From NCBI GenBank assembly GCA_017626845.1, contig JAGAHX010000002.1, positions 1 to 43,161 of the forward strand: a stretch of DNA of 43,161 bases, given 5' to 3'. Source of the DNA: Bacillota bacterium. Its GTDB lineage: Bacteria; Bacillota; Clostridia; Peptostreptococcales; Anaerovoracaceae. The position numbers and the translations under genes are program-made. Positions 23,027 through 31,527 of the stretch are shown one piece after another. The stretch's first letter is position 1; each line of letters begins with the position of its first letter. The notes under the pieces were generated by a model, which worked only from the letters and a program-made list of their open reading frames with translations, searched no databases and was not told the origin of the DNA.

Positions 23027-23839
23027 ATGAAGAACAAGAAAAAGATCCTGGCATTGCTCCTGGCATGCGCCCTGCTCTTTGCAGCAGGCTGCACCAAGGC
23101 GGAGGAACCTGCAGAACCGGCGGAAGACAAAGATGCCTCTGACGATTCCGGGATCGGCGAATGGGAAATGACGGAACCGGAAACTCCGGACTACAGCGAA
23201 TATAACGCAAAGGCGGAAGAAGCCTATCTGGCTGCCGTACAGACCTTCGTGGACATGGGCACCCTGCCCGGCAGCGACGTGGTCGTTCCCGTGGAAGGCT
23301 ACGGCCACGACGAATGGGACAACCTGTATGCGATCTGCGACCTGGACGAAGACGGAAAGCTGGAACTGGTGATCCGCGCAGCGGACTCAATCATGGCCAG
23401 CATGCAGGAAAACGTGTACGTCTATGACGAAGAGACGGGAGAAGTCACCGACGTGTTGGTCGCCTTCCCGGTCTGCAAGTATTACGACACCCACGCCATC
23501 GAGAGCGGATGGTCCCACGGCACGGGCATGGAGACCGACGACTTCTGGCCCTTCAACGCCTTTGTCTACGACGAGGAGAACGACAACTACTACTTCTACG
23601 GTTCCGTCTCCCAGTACACGCTGGAAGTCATGACGCTGATGGAAAAAGCGGACGAATTCCCCGCGGATGTGGATGAAGACGGCAACGGCATCGTCTATGA
23701 GATCATCAACGGCGACGACGCGCCGTTCTACGCAGACGATGCGATCTATCAGGAATGGCGCTCCGGCGTCTTCGGCGACAACGCGCCCGTCGATCTGCCC
23801 TGGCACAACGTGGACGAACTCGTCCACCCGAACGAATAG
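23027..23839 (+). CDS. Lipoprotein of unknown function
   Basis: A 270-residue protein with a lipoprotein signal (MKNKKKILALLLACALLFAA then GCTKAEE, with the Cys near residue 22), so it should be anchored to the outer face of the membrane. An acidic linker follows, then a domain of about 210 residues. Within it, IYAICDLDEDGKLELVIRAAD resembles the DxDxDGxxE repeats of FG-GAP/EF-like calcium sites found in clostridial lipoproteins (the window reads LYAICDLDEDG). The start at 23027 follows GGGAGGAAACAGA. I do not recognise a specific function. Confidence 0.85.
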   Translation: MKNKKKILALLLACALLFAAGCTKAEEPAEPAEDKDASDDSGIGEWEMTEPETPDYSEYNAKAEEAYLAAVQTFVDMGTLPGSDVVVPVEGYGHDEWDNLYAICDLDEDGKLELVIRAADSIMASMQENVYVYDEETGEVTDVLVAFPVCKYYDTHAIESGWSHGTGMETDDFWPFNAFVYDEENDNYYFYGSVSQYTLEVMTLMEKADEFPADVDEDGNGIVYEIINGDDAPFYADDAIYQEWRSGVFGDNAPVDLPWHNVDELVHPNE

Positions 23840-23841
23840 GT

Positions 23842-24069
23842 TTAGATATCTTCAAATTCCAGATACTCGGCATTGCCCCGGTCTGCCTCTTCCTCGAAGA
23901 GCAGACCGGCTTTTTCTATGGAGCCTTCGAAGCCGGTAAGGGCGGCAAAAGGCGAAAACTGCGCTGCGCGCTTCTCCAGGCTCATCGGCGGATGCTTTTT
24001 TGAGACCGGATGGGGCAGGTCCAGCATGTCATCGTACGAGCCCCTTCCGGGCATATATTTCTCCGTCAT
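23842..24069 (-). CDS. YolD-like small protein paired with the Y-family polymerase
   Basis: A 75-residue protein with the conserved pattern [19 protein letters not shown], then [20 protein letters not shown]. This is characteristic of YolD-type proteins encoded next to UmuC-like polymerases in Bacillota. They are thought to act with the polymerase in a UmuD-like role, though evidence is limited. Its ATG overlaps the polymerase stop as ATGA. It ends two bases after the convergent lipoprotein gene. Confidence 0.88.
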   Translation of the reverse strand: MTEKYMPGRGSYDDMLDLPHPVSKKHPPMSLEKRAAQFSPFAALTGFEGSIEKAGLLFEEEADRGNAEYLEFEDI

Positions 24070-25592
24070 GCTCTGTGCCCTCCGATCTGTTCGTTGCGTT
24101 CCCGCCCGGTCGCCTCTTCTTTATAACTGGTGCCGGGCATCACCGCATTCTTGCCGTAGCGCTTCTTGATGGCCAGCAGCGCCTGCTGCAGCTGGGTCTC
24201 CTTTTCGAGATCCGCTTCACCGGCCCCGCTTCCCTCCGGCTGCGTTTCCGCTGCGCCGAACAGGCTCAGCTGCTCGCCCTGCTCTGCCAGCATCTTTTTG
24301 CTGTCCTCTTCCCGCAGCGTGTGGGCCGCCACCACGTACATGCGCCGCACGAGGCAGGTGGGGTCCGCGATGCGGTCGTAGAGCCGCATGGCCGCCTCGG
24401 TGATGAGCTTCGTGGAGGCCGTATGCCGTTCGAGATTCTCCGATCCGTGAGCCCCTTTGGGCACCGTCTTGCCGTACCAATCCGCCTGCACCTGCCCTTC
24501 GTAGCCTTTCGCAAGGCTCTCCGCATCGTAGCCCAGGCTGATGACGATCTGGTCGGTCACCAGGCCCTTAGCCGCCAGATCCAGCGACAGCGCATCCGCC
24601 ATCTCCCGCACCACGGTGCGGGCCTCCTCGATCTTATAGCCGTGGGACAGCACCTGCCCGCTGGAGATGCTGTTCTCCTCCGGCCGGTAAGCCTTGATGT
24701 GCCGGATCTCGCAGGGCTCCCACCCCCAGGCGTGGTCGATCAGCAGCTCCGCATTCACGCCGAACAGCCGGTAGAGCAGGTCTTCGTTGTGGGGATCCCT
24801 GGGATTTCCGATACTGCACCGGGCCACGTCGCCCATGGTGTACATGCCGTGCTGCGCCAGCCGCCGCGCGATGCCGGGGCCAACGCGCCAGAAGTCGGTT
24901 ATGGGCCGGTGACCCCAGAGCTTCTCCCGGTAGCTGCGCTCATCCAGTTCCGCGATGCGCACACCGTCCTCATCCGCGGGGATGTGCTTGGCTTCGATGT
25001 CCATGGCGATCTTGCACAGGTAGAGATTCGGGCCGATGCCGGCTGTCGCGGTGATGCCCGTGTTCTTCAGCACGTCCTGGATGATGGTCATGGTGTACTC
25101 GTGGGCGGTCTTGCCGCTGGCCCGCAGATACAGCGTAGCATCGAGGAAGATCTCGTCGATGGAATAGACGTGGATGTCCTCAGGCGCTGCGTATTTCAAA
25201 TAGATCTGATAGATCTTCGTGCTGTAATCGATGTATTTGGCCATGCGGGGCACGGCGGTGATGAAATCCAGTTTGAGGGACGGATCGGCCGCCAGCAGAT
25301 TGATATTGTCCGACGCGCCGGCAAACCGCCTGCCCGGCGCCTTGCGCAGCCGTTCCGCGTTGATGGCCTGCACCGCCTGGTCCACCTCGAAAAGCCGGGG
25401 CCTGCCCGGGATGCCGTAGGTTTTTAAGGCAGGCGAAACCGCCAGACAAATGGTCTTGTTTGTCCGGCTGCGGTCCGCCACCACCAGGTTCGTGGTGAGA
25501 GGGTCACGCCCCCGCTCCCGGCATTCCACCGAGGCGTAGAACGACTTTAAGTCGATGGCGATATAGGTTTTCGGCCAATTCTTCTTATCCAT
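24066..25592 (-). CDS. Y-family (UmuC-like) translesion DNA polymerase
   Basis: This 508-residue protein carries the Y-family catalytic motifs: the first acidic motif [20 protein letters not shown] near residue 12, and the second, [12 protein letters not shown], near residue 140 with the Asp-Glu pair. [20 protein letters not shown] belongs to the palm/thumb, and the helix-hairpin-helix region begins [17 protein letters not shown] little-finger domain follows, and a C-terminal tail near QLSLFG may bind the sliding clamp. The ATG at 25592 precedes [14 protein letters not shown]; codons further upstream lie in the promoter. A LexA-like box lies in the leader, so SOS control is likely. Confidence 0.93.
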   Translation of the reverse strand: MDKKNWPKTYIAIDLKSFYASVECRERGRDPLTTNLVVADRSRTNKTICLAVSPALKTYGIPGRPRLFEVDQAVQAINAERLRKAPGRRFAGASDNINLLAADPSLKLDFITAVPRMAKYIDYSTKIYQIYLKYAAPEDIHVYSIDEIFLDATLYLRASGKTAHEYTMTIIQDVLKNTGITATAGIGPNLYLCKIAMDIEAKHIPADEDGVRIAELDERSYREKLWGHRPITDFWRVGPGIARRLAQHGMYTMGDVARCSIGNPRDPHNEDLLYRLFGVNAELLIDHAWGWEPCEIRHIKAYRPEENSISSGQVLSHGYKIEEARTVVREMADALSLDLAAKGLVTDQIVISLGYDAESLAKGYEGQVQADWYGKTVPKGAHGSENLERHTASTKLITEAAMRLYDRIADPTCLVRRMYVVAAHTLREEDSKKMLAEQGEQLSLFGAAETQPEGSGAGEADLEKETQLQQALLAIKKRYGKNAVMPGTSYKEEATGRERNEQIGGHRA

Positions 25593-25601
25593 TCCATACA
25601 C

Positions 25602-25615
25602 AAAACAAATGTTCG
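25602..25615 (-). promoter_or_regulatory. LexA (SOS) box
   Basis: The minus strand reads CGAACATTTGTTTT. It matches 12 of 14 positions of the Bacillus-type consensus CGAAC-N4-GTTYG and lies between the -10 box (TATAAT, 25629-25634) and the polymerase ATG. Confidence 0.65.
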
Positions 25616-25628
25616 CTCTCTCGGTTCT

Positions 25629-25634
25629 ATTATA
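25629..25634 (-). promoter_or_regulatory. -10 box of the Y-family polymerase promoter
   Basis: The minus strand reads TATAAT, 36 bases before the start codon, with the LexA-like box just downstream. Confidence 0.6.
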
Positions 25635-25698
25635 CACGATATCGGGCACCGTGTGATGAGCACTTTGCATTGATTTTTGCGTTTTATTTTTGTTGCAG

Positions 25699-25743
25699 TA
25701 CACAAATATTTCACTTGATTATTTGTGTAAAAGAAACTATAAT
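25699..25743 (+). promoter_or_regulatory. ilvE promoter with overlapping palindromic operator
   Basis: TTGATT (25715-25720), a 17-base spacer and TATAAT (25738-25743) form a near-ideal promoter. A perfect inverted repeat, TACACAAATA (25699-25708) and TATTTGTGTA (25720-25729), has half-site centres 21 bases apart and covers the -35 region. A repressor bound there would block RNA polymerase. Confidence 0.7.
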
Positions 25744-25800
25744 CGTAGCATTACGAAATAATCTGCGAATCGGTTGGATTTAGGATTATAATGAGAGTGC

Positions 25801-25810
25801 TAAGCGCTTA
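25801..25810. promoter_or_regulatory. Palindrome next to the ilvE ribosome binding site
   Basis: TAAGCGCTTA is a perfect 10-base palindrome with a central CG, of the kind bound by LacI/CcpA-type proteins. It lies 6 bases before AGGAGG. Flanking bases (TG and CA) fit a cre-like site but with one extra base per side. Confidence 0.4.
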
Positions 25811-25827
25811 ACATAGGAGGACACAGC

Positions 25828-26886
25828 ATGGATATCAAGATCACAAAGACTACAAACCCGAAACCTCTTCCCGACGAATCGAATCTCGGATTCGGCTCTG
25901 TTTTTACCGATCACATGTTCATCATGGATCACGATGACGACGGCTGGCATAACCCCCGCATCGTTCCCTACGGCCCCATCTCCCTGGATCCGGCTGCCAG
26001 CGTATTCCACTACGGCGGCGAGATCTTCGAAGGATTAAAGGCCTATAGAGGCGCAGACGGCAAGGTAAGACTGTTCCGTCCGGACGAAAACGGCAAGAGA
26101 ATGGTCAACTCCGCCATCCGTATGGGCATGCCCGAAGTGCCCGCAGAAGACTTCGTGGAAGCGGTCAAGGCGCTGGTCAAGGTCGACGAACGCTGGGTCC
26201 CCTCCAAGAAGGGCAACACCCTGTACATCCGTCCGTTCCTGATCGCCGTCGATCCGAACCTCACCCTGCACGGTATCCATCAGGAGATGTTCCTCATCAT
26301 CCTGTCCCCCTCCGGCAGCTACTTCTCCGACGGCCTTACGGCGGTCAAGGGCGCCTTTGAAGTCGAAGACGTCCGCGCAGTCCGCGGCGGCACCGGCTTT
26401 ACCAAGTGCGGCGGCAACTACGGCGCAGCCAACAGAGCCATCATGCGCAGCGAAGCGGCAGGCTTCCCCGCCCTCATCTGGTTGGACGGCGTAGAGAGAA
26501 AATATATCGAAGAAGTCGGCGGCATGAACGTCATGTTCAAGATCGACGGCAAGGTCTACACCCCGATGCTCAACGGCTCCATCCTGCCGGGCATCACGAG
26601 AAAGTCCATGATCCAGGTGATGCAGGACTGGGGCGTGGAAGTCATCGAGAAGCGGATCTCCGTGGAAGAGCTGCTGACGGCCGCAGACGAAGGCCGCGTG
26701 GAAGAAGCCTGGGGCGTCGGCACGGCAGCCGTCATCTCCCCCATCGCCTCCCTCACCCACGAAGGTAAGGAATATGTCTTCAACAACGGCGAAGTCGGTC
26801 CGTTCTCCAAGAAGCTCTACGACACCCTTACGGGTATGCAGTGGGGCGAGACCGAGGACACCTACGGCTGGATCGTGACCCTGTAA
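25828..26886 (+). CDS. ilvE: Branched-chain amino acid aminotransferase
   Basis: A 352-residue fold-IV PLP enzyme that interconverts Leu, Ile and Val with their 2-oxo acids. YGGEIFEGLKAYRG near residue 62, IRPFLIA near 134, the PLP lysine Lys193 in GGTGFTKCGGNYGAANRA, and GSILPGITRKS are all present, which fits the larger BCAT type (about 350 residues). AGGAGG lies 8 bases before the ATG. It has its own promoter, operator-like repeats and terminator, so it is a single-gene unit. Confidence 0.96.
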   Translation: MDIKITKTTNPKPLPDESNLGFGSVFTDHMFIMDHDDDGWHNPRIVPYGPISLDPAASVFHYGGEIFEGLKAYRGADGKVRLFRPDENGKRMVNSAIRMGMPEVPAEDFVEAVKALVKVDERWVPSKKGNTLYIRPFLIAVDPNLTLHGIHQEMFLIILSPSGSYFSDGLTAVKGAFEVEDVRAVRGGTGFTKCGGNYGAANRAIMRSEAAGFPALIWLDGVERKYIEEVGGMNVMFKIDGKVYTPMLNGSILPGITRKSMIQVMQDWGVEVIEKRISVEELLTAADEGRVEEAWGVGTAAVISPIASLTHEGKEYVFNNGEVGPFSKKLYDTLTGMQWGETEDTYGWIVTL

Positions 26887-26901
26887 ACAATACCCTTTCG
26901 C

Positions 26902-26929
26902 GGGCTGCGGTTTTCCGCAGCCCTTTTTC
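26902..26929 (+). terminator. Terminator of ilvE
   Basis: GGGCTGCGG (26902-26910) pairs with CCGCAGCCC (26915-26923) around TTTT, followed by TTTTT. The next promoter begins immediately. Confidence 0.9.
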
Positions 26930-26940
26930 TATGTTACAAT
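26930..26940 (+). promoter_or_regulatory. Extended -10 promoter of the alpha/beta hydrolase unit
   Basis: TATGTTACAAT (TG-T-TACAAT) directly follows the ilvE terminator. Confidence 0.65.
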
Positions 26941-26961
26941 AGGGCGAAAGGACCGGAACTT

Positions 26962-27744
26962 ATGGAAGAAAAACAGACAAAAAGCTTAGGAAAACGCATC
27001 GGGACCGGCATCATCGTCGTGTGCGCCGTCCTGTTTGCCTTATTCTTTTTCTACACGGAACATTACTACCACGCGGATGCCGAGGCACGGGCTGCGCTGC
27101 AGAGCGGAGGCGGCGTCACGGTGAACCAGGCAGCCCTGGGCTATCTCTTCGACGGTCCGGGCACGGAGGATCTCCTGATCTTCTACCCCGGCGCCAAGGT
27201 GGAAGAGACCGCCTACGCGCCGATGCTGCGCAAGCTGGCGGAGGAAGGTATGGATGTCTATCTCGTCGCCATGCCCCAGAGGCTCGCCTTCTTCGGCATT
27301 CAGAGAGCGACGGAAGTCTTTACGGAAAAGCTCGCCGACGCAAACGATTATACCGTCTGGACCCAGGCGCGGGAACGCTACGAGCATTTCTATATCGGCG
27401 GGCACTCCCTGGGCGGCGCTATGGCAGCGCGGTATGCGGCGGAGCACCCGGACAAACTGGAAGGCCTCCTGCTGCTGGCGGCTTATGCGGACCGGGAGGT
27501 CCCGGAGGCGCTCGGTTTACTTTCTATCTACGGCAGCGAAGACGGCGTGCTGAACCGGGGAAAATACGAAGAAAACAAGACTAACTTCCCTGCAAACTAT
27601 CAGGAGATCGAGATCGCCGGCGGCAACCACGCCCAGTTCGGCAATTACGGAACACAGAAAGGCGACGGAACGGCATCGATCTCTGCGCAGGAGCAGCAGA
27701 AAGCGACAGTCGATGCCATCCTGAGTTTTTGGGAGGCAGAATAA
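26962..27744 (+). CDS. Membrane-anchored alpha/beta hydrolase
   Basis: A 260-residue protein with an N-terminal membrane helix (about residues 15-31) and an alpha/beta hydrolase domain outside. The nucleophile is Ser149 in GGHSLGGAMAAR; the likely acid is Asp194 in YGSEDGV, and the likely base is His223 in GGNHAQFG. The arrangement resembles the Abhydrolase_5 group. The substrate (an ester or similar) is unknown. Its stop overlaps the next start by one base (TAATG), so it is translated together with thiamine pyrophosphokinase. Confidence 0.88.
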   Translation: MEEKQTKSLGKRIGTGIIVVCAVLFALFFFYTEHYYHADAEARAALQSGGGVTVNQAALGYLFDGPGTEDLLIFYPGAKVEETAYAPMLRKLAEEGMDVYLVAMPQRLAFFGIQRATEVFTEKLADANDYTVWTQARERYEHFYIGGHSLGGAMAARYAAEHPDKLEGLLLLAAYADREVPEALGLLSIYGSEDGVLNRGKYEENKTNFPANYQEIEIAGGNHAQFGNYGTQKGDGTASISAQEQQKATVDAILSFWEAE

Positions 27745-28367
27745 TGAAACGGTGCGTCATCATCGGCGGCGCGCCGATCGCAAGATACGACAGGATCCAG
27801 CCGTTGCTGCGGGACGACGATTTCGTCATCTACTGCGACAGCGGTCTGAAACATCAGGAAGAACTCGGCCGCGAGCCGGACCTCATCATCGGGGATTTCG
27901 ACTCCCATGAGAAGCCGGATACCGAGATCGAGACCATCGTTCTGCCCACCGTGAAGGACGATACGGACACGGTCTACGCCGTGAAAGAAGGTCTTCGAAG
28001 AGGCGCGGATGACTTCCTGCTGCTGGGCGTGCTGGGAGCCCGCCTGGACCACACGCTGGCCAACGTCTACTCCCTGCTTTATATCGACGAGAAGGGCAAA
28101 AACGCGGTCATAGCGGACGATTTCTCGCTCATGCGGATCGTTTCACGCCAAGCTGTCGAAATCGCGCCAAATTGGCGATTTTTCTCTCTGGTCAACATCG
28201 ACGGCAGCGCTCACGGGGTCACCATCCGGAATGCCAAATACGAACTGACGGACGCTGAGATCCCTTGCAGCTACCAGTACGCTGTGAGCAACGAGCCATT
28301 GCCAAATAAAACGGCGGCCGTCTCGGTCCGAGAAGGCCGCCTGCTCCTGATCTGCGATTATGAATGA
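27744..28367 (+). CDS. Thiamine pyrophosphokinase
   Basis: A 207-residue enzyme that converts thiamine to thiamine diphosphate. It has the family marks DSGLKH near residue 33, PDLIIGDFDSHEKP near 50, KDDTDTVYAV near 74, LGVLGARLDHTLANV near 92, and a C-terminal thiamine-binding domain. The ATG at 27744 shares a base with the stop of the hydrolase gene, with GGGAGG upstream. Its product is the cofactor for phosphoketolase, encoded in the same window. The last 10 bases overlap the convergent HAD gene. Confidence 0.93.
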   Translation: MKRCVIIGGAPIARYDRIQPLLRDDDFVIYCDSGLKHQEELGREPDLIIGDFDSHEKPDTEIETIVLPTVKDDTDTVYAVKEGLRRGADDFLLLGVLGARLDHTLANVYSLLYIDEKGKNAVIADDFSLMRIVSRQAVEIAPNWRFFSLVNIDGSAHGVTIRNAKYELTDAEIPCSYQYAVSNEPLPNKTAAVSVREGRLLLICDYE

Positions 28368-29035
28368 AACGCCTCCTGCAGCATCCGGGCCGCAGCGCCC
28401 AGATCGTCTGCTTTGGCGGTATACAGCGCAGATATTTCTTCTGTGGGCTGCAACAGATCCGGCACCATGACGGACATCATGCCGGCTGCGTGGGCTGCCC
28501 GGATGCCGTTGAAGGAATCCTCGAACACCAGGCAGTTCGCGGAATCTGCACCCATGGAAGATGCCGCATACAGAAACAGATCCGGATTCGGCTTGCTGCG
28601 CGTTACCGCATCGCCGCCGAACACCTCGGTAAAGTAAGGCAGCAGGCCGTTGCCGCCCAGCAGTTCCTTGACCACGCGCTTCGGATTTGACGACGCGACC
28701 ACGGCGGGAATGCCGGCCTGCTTCAGGTATTCCAGCATCTCGAACGCGCCCTTCTTCACGGGCATGGGTCCGCCGTTCAATTCCTTGCGAATATTCTCCT
28801 CTACTTCCGTCTGATAGGCATCGTAGGGGAAGTCTGCCCCCAGATAATAATGTGCGACTTCCCGGACCTTCTCCGGGGTCACGCCCAGCGACCCCAGGCA
28901 GGCAGCCCAGACCTTGTCCCGGTCCAGGCCATCCCGTTCCGCCAGTTTCATCCAATGCTCTGCGATGAGCCGCTCCGATTCGATGAGCAGCCCATCCATA
29001 TCGAAAATCGCCAGTTTTGTGTCTTTCAATGCCAT
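28358..29035 (-). CDS. HAD-superfamily phosphatase/phosphomutase (beta-PGM-like)
   Basis: A 225-residue HAD subfamily I protein. Motif I is IFDMDGLLIESE (nucleophile Asp and acid Asp), motif II is VVASSNPKR, motif III is KPNPDLFLYAA, and motif IV is VFEDSFNGIRAA. A helical cap (about residues 20-85) fits beta-phosphoglucomutase-like enzymes or sugar-phosphate phosphatases; the substrate is not readable. It starts three bases after the 5'-nucleotidase gene ends and is probably co-transcribed. Confidence 0.9.
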   Translation of the reverse strand: MALKDTKLAIFDMDGLLIESERLIAEHWMKLAERDGLDRDKVWAACLGSLGVTPEKVREVAHYYLGADFPYDAYQTEVEENIRKELNGGPMPVKKGAFEMLEYLKQAGIPAVVASSNPKRVVKELLGGNGLLPYFTEVFGGDAVTRSKPNPDLFLYAASSMGADSANCLVFEDSFNGIRAAHAAGMMSVMVPDLLQPTEEISALYTAKADDLGAAARMLQEAFHS

Positions 29036-29038
29036 ATG

Positions 29039-30505
29039 TTACTCCACGATCTCGATGCGCCCTTCCACATGGGCGTCCAGGCGGTCGTTGGTCGAGAAAT
29101 ATTCCTCGTAGATGTTATTGACCGACGTGGCCACCACCCGGGGCCGCATGTTCTGTTTCACCTCTTCCAGAGGCACGTGGAAGAATTCGTCGAAGTTCTT
29201 GTAATGATAGTTCTGCAGCGCGATCTTCAGCCGGTCGTCCGGAGCGATCTCCTTACCCTGCCATGTAAATTCCTCGATCGTCCGCGTCGACTTGCGGTAT
29301 TTTACGTGGAAGCCTTTGGAATACTGGTAAAACTCCGTGTGACCCTCCCAGGCCTCATCCCGCAGCACGTACTGCACCATGCGCTTCAGCTGGTCGCCGG
29401 TCACCTCCAGCATATACAGGGCATCGTCGAAGGGCGTATTCTCCAACATATCCTGATATTCGATGATGGGCCCGAGTTCTGTCTTGCGGATGCTGCCGGA
29501 GCCTAAGATCATCAGATCGAAGCTGGCGTCCCAGGCCAGAGCATCGGCATACAGATTGCCCATCTCGGTCTCCTGCTCGCGCCGCGGATGGGTGAGCTTT
29601 CTCGCCCAGCGGGTGACGACTCTCTTGTATTTCGTATCGGTCTGCGTGCGGTAGGAATCCAGCAGTTCCTCCATGATCTCATCCTTCGGTGCCGTATCCT
29701 CGTTGATCGGAATGCATTCCCACTTCATGGACGCGATGCTGTTGGTGTCGCAATCCACCTCCAGATCCAGCCGTCCGATGATAGACGTGCCGGTGCCGGC
29801 CTGCACGATGGGCACGCCGTTGACGATCTCAGGCTCATCCATAAAGGTGTGGGTGTGACCCCCGATGATCAGATCCACGCCCCAGTCCGGATCCAGCAGC
29901 TTCGCCAGTTCCCGGTCCGCTTCGATGCCGATGTGGGTGAGCAGCACCGTAAGATCCGTGCCGGTGTTGCGGTAGTTGTCGCAGATAACGCCGACTTCCT
30001 TCGCGACTTCTTCCACATCGATAAAGGTGCCGATGAGTTTCTCCGTCTTCGCAGAAGCCAGCACCTCTTCCGTAAGGATGCCGATGAACAGCACCCGCAT
30101 GCCGTCCGCCACGTCGATGTTCAGGTAGGGCTGAAAGAGGCGGGCATTGTTCATGGTGACGAACAGATTCGCGTTGATGATGGGGAACTTCGCGCACTTC
30201 TCCAGGAACAGCAGATGTCCCATGCCGTAGTCCGCTTCGTGGTTGCCGAGGGTCACCACGTCCGGGGCCAGCATGTTCATCAGATCGATGGTGGACAGCC
30301 CCTGGTATTCGGCGTCGATGATGGAACCCCGGAACATATCTCCGGCCACCGCGTAGATGACGTTTTCTTCTTCGCTGCGCACTTTGCCAACGTAGCCAGA
30401 CAACCTCGTAAGGCCGCCGGTCTCCTTGCCGTCCTTCATCTCCGGCAGAAAGGCGCCGTGCATGTCGTTGGAATGTAGGATGGTGAGTTTTTTGATATCG
30501 CTCAT
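29039..30505 (-). CDS. 5'-nucleotidase / metallophosphatase (UshA-like) without signal peptide
   Basis: A 488-residue protein with an N-terminal calcineurin-like metallophosphatase domain (LTILHSNDMHGAF, GNHEADYGMG, LTHIGIEAD, GGHTHTFMD) and a C-terminal 5'-nucleotidase domain (GNLYADALAWDASFDLMILG onward). Family members are usually exported, but the ATG at 30505 leaves no signal peptide and no membrane anchor, so this one is probably cytoplasmic. The start is supported by GGGGGACATACCC. It would dephosphorylate nucleotides or similar. It heads a unit with the HAD gene. Confidence 0.92.
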   Translation of the reverse strand: MSDIKKLTILHSNDMHGAFLPEMKDGKETGGLTRLSGYVGKVRSEEENVIYAVAGDMFRGSIIDAEYQGLSTIDLMNMLAPDVVTLGNHEADYGMGHLLFLEKCAKFPIINANLFVTMNNARLFQPYLNIDVADGMRVLFIGILTEEVLASAKTEKLIGTFIDVEEVAKEVGVICDNYRNTGTDLTVLLTHIGIEADRELAKLLDPDWGVDLIIGGHTHTFMDEPEIVNGVPIVQAGTGTSIIGRLDLEVDCDTNSIASMKWECIPINEDTAPKDEIMEELLDSYRTQTDTKYKRVVTRWARKLTHPRREQETEMGNLYADALAWDASFDLMILGSGSIRKTELGPIIEYQDMLENTPFDDALYMLEVTGDQLKRMVQYVLRDEAWEGHTEFYQYSKGFHVKYRKSTRTIEEFTWQGKEIAPDDRLKIALQNYHYKNFDEFFHVPLEEVKQNMRPRVVATSVNNIYEEYFSTNDRLDAHVEGRIEIVE

Positions 30506-30532
30506 GGGTATGTCCCCCTTTCTTCTGCCTTC

Positions 30533-30543
30533 ATTGTACCATA
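30533..30543 (-). promoter_or_regulatory. Extended -10 promoter of the 5'-nucleotidase unit
   Basis: The minus strand reads TATGGTACAAT, just after the rsgI terminator. Confidence 0.65.
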
Positions 30544-30554
30544 GGGGAACGGCA

Positions 30555-30582
30555 AGAAAAAAGAGCGGATGCAACCGCTCTT
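30555..30582 (-). terminator. Terminator of sigI-rsgI
   Basis: AAGAGCGG (30561-30568) pairs with CCGCTCTT (30575-30582), loop of 6. The minus strand continues with TTTTTTC. Confidence 0.88.
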
Positions 30583-30591
30583 TTCAGTAGT

Positions 30592-31527
30592 CTACAGATC
30601 TTCGGGATCGTCGTCGAAATCGCTGAATTCCTCAGGATCGTCTGCGTCCTCCGGCAGTTCCGGCCGGGCGTCCTCATCCCCGTCCTCCGGCGGCGGACCC
30701 GGCGGTCCCATGTGCCCCTGCGGGGGCTGCACGCCTTCCGGCGGCTGGCCCTGAGGCATTTCGCCCTGAGGCGGTCTGGGGCCAGAGCCCTGAGGAGGCA
30801 TGGGCCTTACTTCCTCGTCCCAATCGTCCCAATCGAACCGGTCCTCGTATTCCTCGTAGAACTCTTCCCAGTCCTCTTCGCTCCAGTCGTCCCGCCTCTG
30901 GAAGGCGAACATGCCGGGGCTCTGCTTTTTCTCGATGGCTTCCTGCCGCTCTTCGGCAGTCACATCCATCATGTACAGCTTGGGGCCTTTGCCGTCCTTA
31001 TGGGTAAACGAGCGCTGCAGGCCTTCCTGGAGTTCTTCCTTCTGCTTCTCATTTCCGGAGGTGACCCCGGCAACCACCGCATCCGCGGCATCCTCTTCGA
31101 TGAGGCCCGCTTCTTCCATGCGGGTCTTGGTGTGGGTCACGGCTTCGTCGAACTTCTTGTTCTTGACTTCCGCAGCGATCTCCCGGGCGAAGGCCTCGCT
31201 GTTTTCATCCAGCCCCTCCACGGAGATGACCCGGCCAAACCGGTTGACCCCGAACTCCAGGGAAGTCTCCCCTGCGTCCACGGATACGTAGGAGCTGGCG
31301 GAAGCCGTCATGTAGCCGAGAGAACCGCCGGCGATGCAGATGACCAGCATGGCGGCGATGGCCAGCCGGGCGATGCGGTTAAAGCGCTTTACGCTGCCGA
31401 TCTTAACACGATCATCCACTTCGATCGTATCGCCCACCCGGCATTTCTGCCGCGTGGTGACGACGATGCCGTCTTCCCGAAGGACCGCCGCCTCTCCGTT
31501 TTTAATTTCCAATACGATCGCTTTCAT
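30592..31527 (-). CDS. rsgI: RsgI-type anti-sigma factor with Pro/Gly/Gln-rich ectodomain
   Basis: A 311-residue bitopic protein. Residues 1-50 form the RsgI N-terminal domain (VLEIKNGEAAVLREDGIVVT) that binds SigI in the cytoplasm. One membrane helix lies at about 52-75, then the usual periplasmic-type domain (VSVDAGETSLEFGVNRFGRV, about 80-160). An acidic coiled region with DDWSEEDWEEFYEEYEDRFD follows. The last 75 residues are low complexity, rich in Pro, Gly and Gln, with segments such as PPQGEMPQGQPPEG. No carbohydrate-binding domain is seen, unlike several Clostridium thermocellum RsgI proteins. Its ATG overlaps the sigI stop as ATGA. Confidence 0.9.
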   Translation of the reverse strand: MKAIVLEIKNGEAAVLREDGIVVTTRQKCRVGDTIEVDDRVKIGSVKRFNRIARLAIAAMLVICIAGGSLGYMTASASSYVSVDAGETSLEFGVNRFGRVISVEGLDENSEAFAREIAAEVKNKKFDEAVTHTKTRMEEAGLIEEDAADAVVAGVTSGNEKQKEELQEGLQRSFTHKDGKGPKLYMMDVTAEERQEAIEKKQSPGMFAFQRRDDWSEEDWEEFYEEYEDRFDWDDWDEEVRPMPPQGSGPRPPQGEMPQGQPPEGVQPPQGHMGPPGPPPEDGDEDARPELPEDADDPEEFSDFDDDPEDL

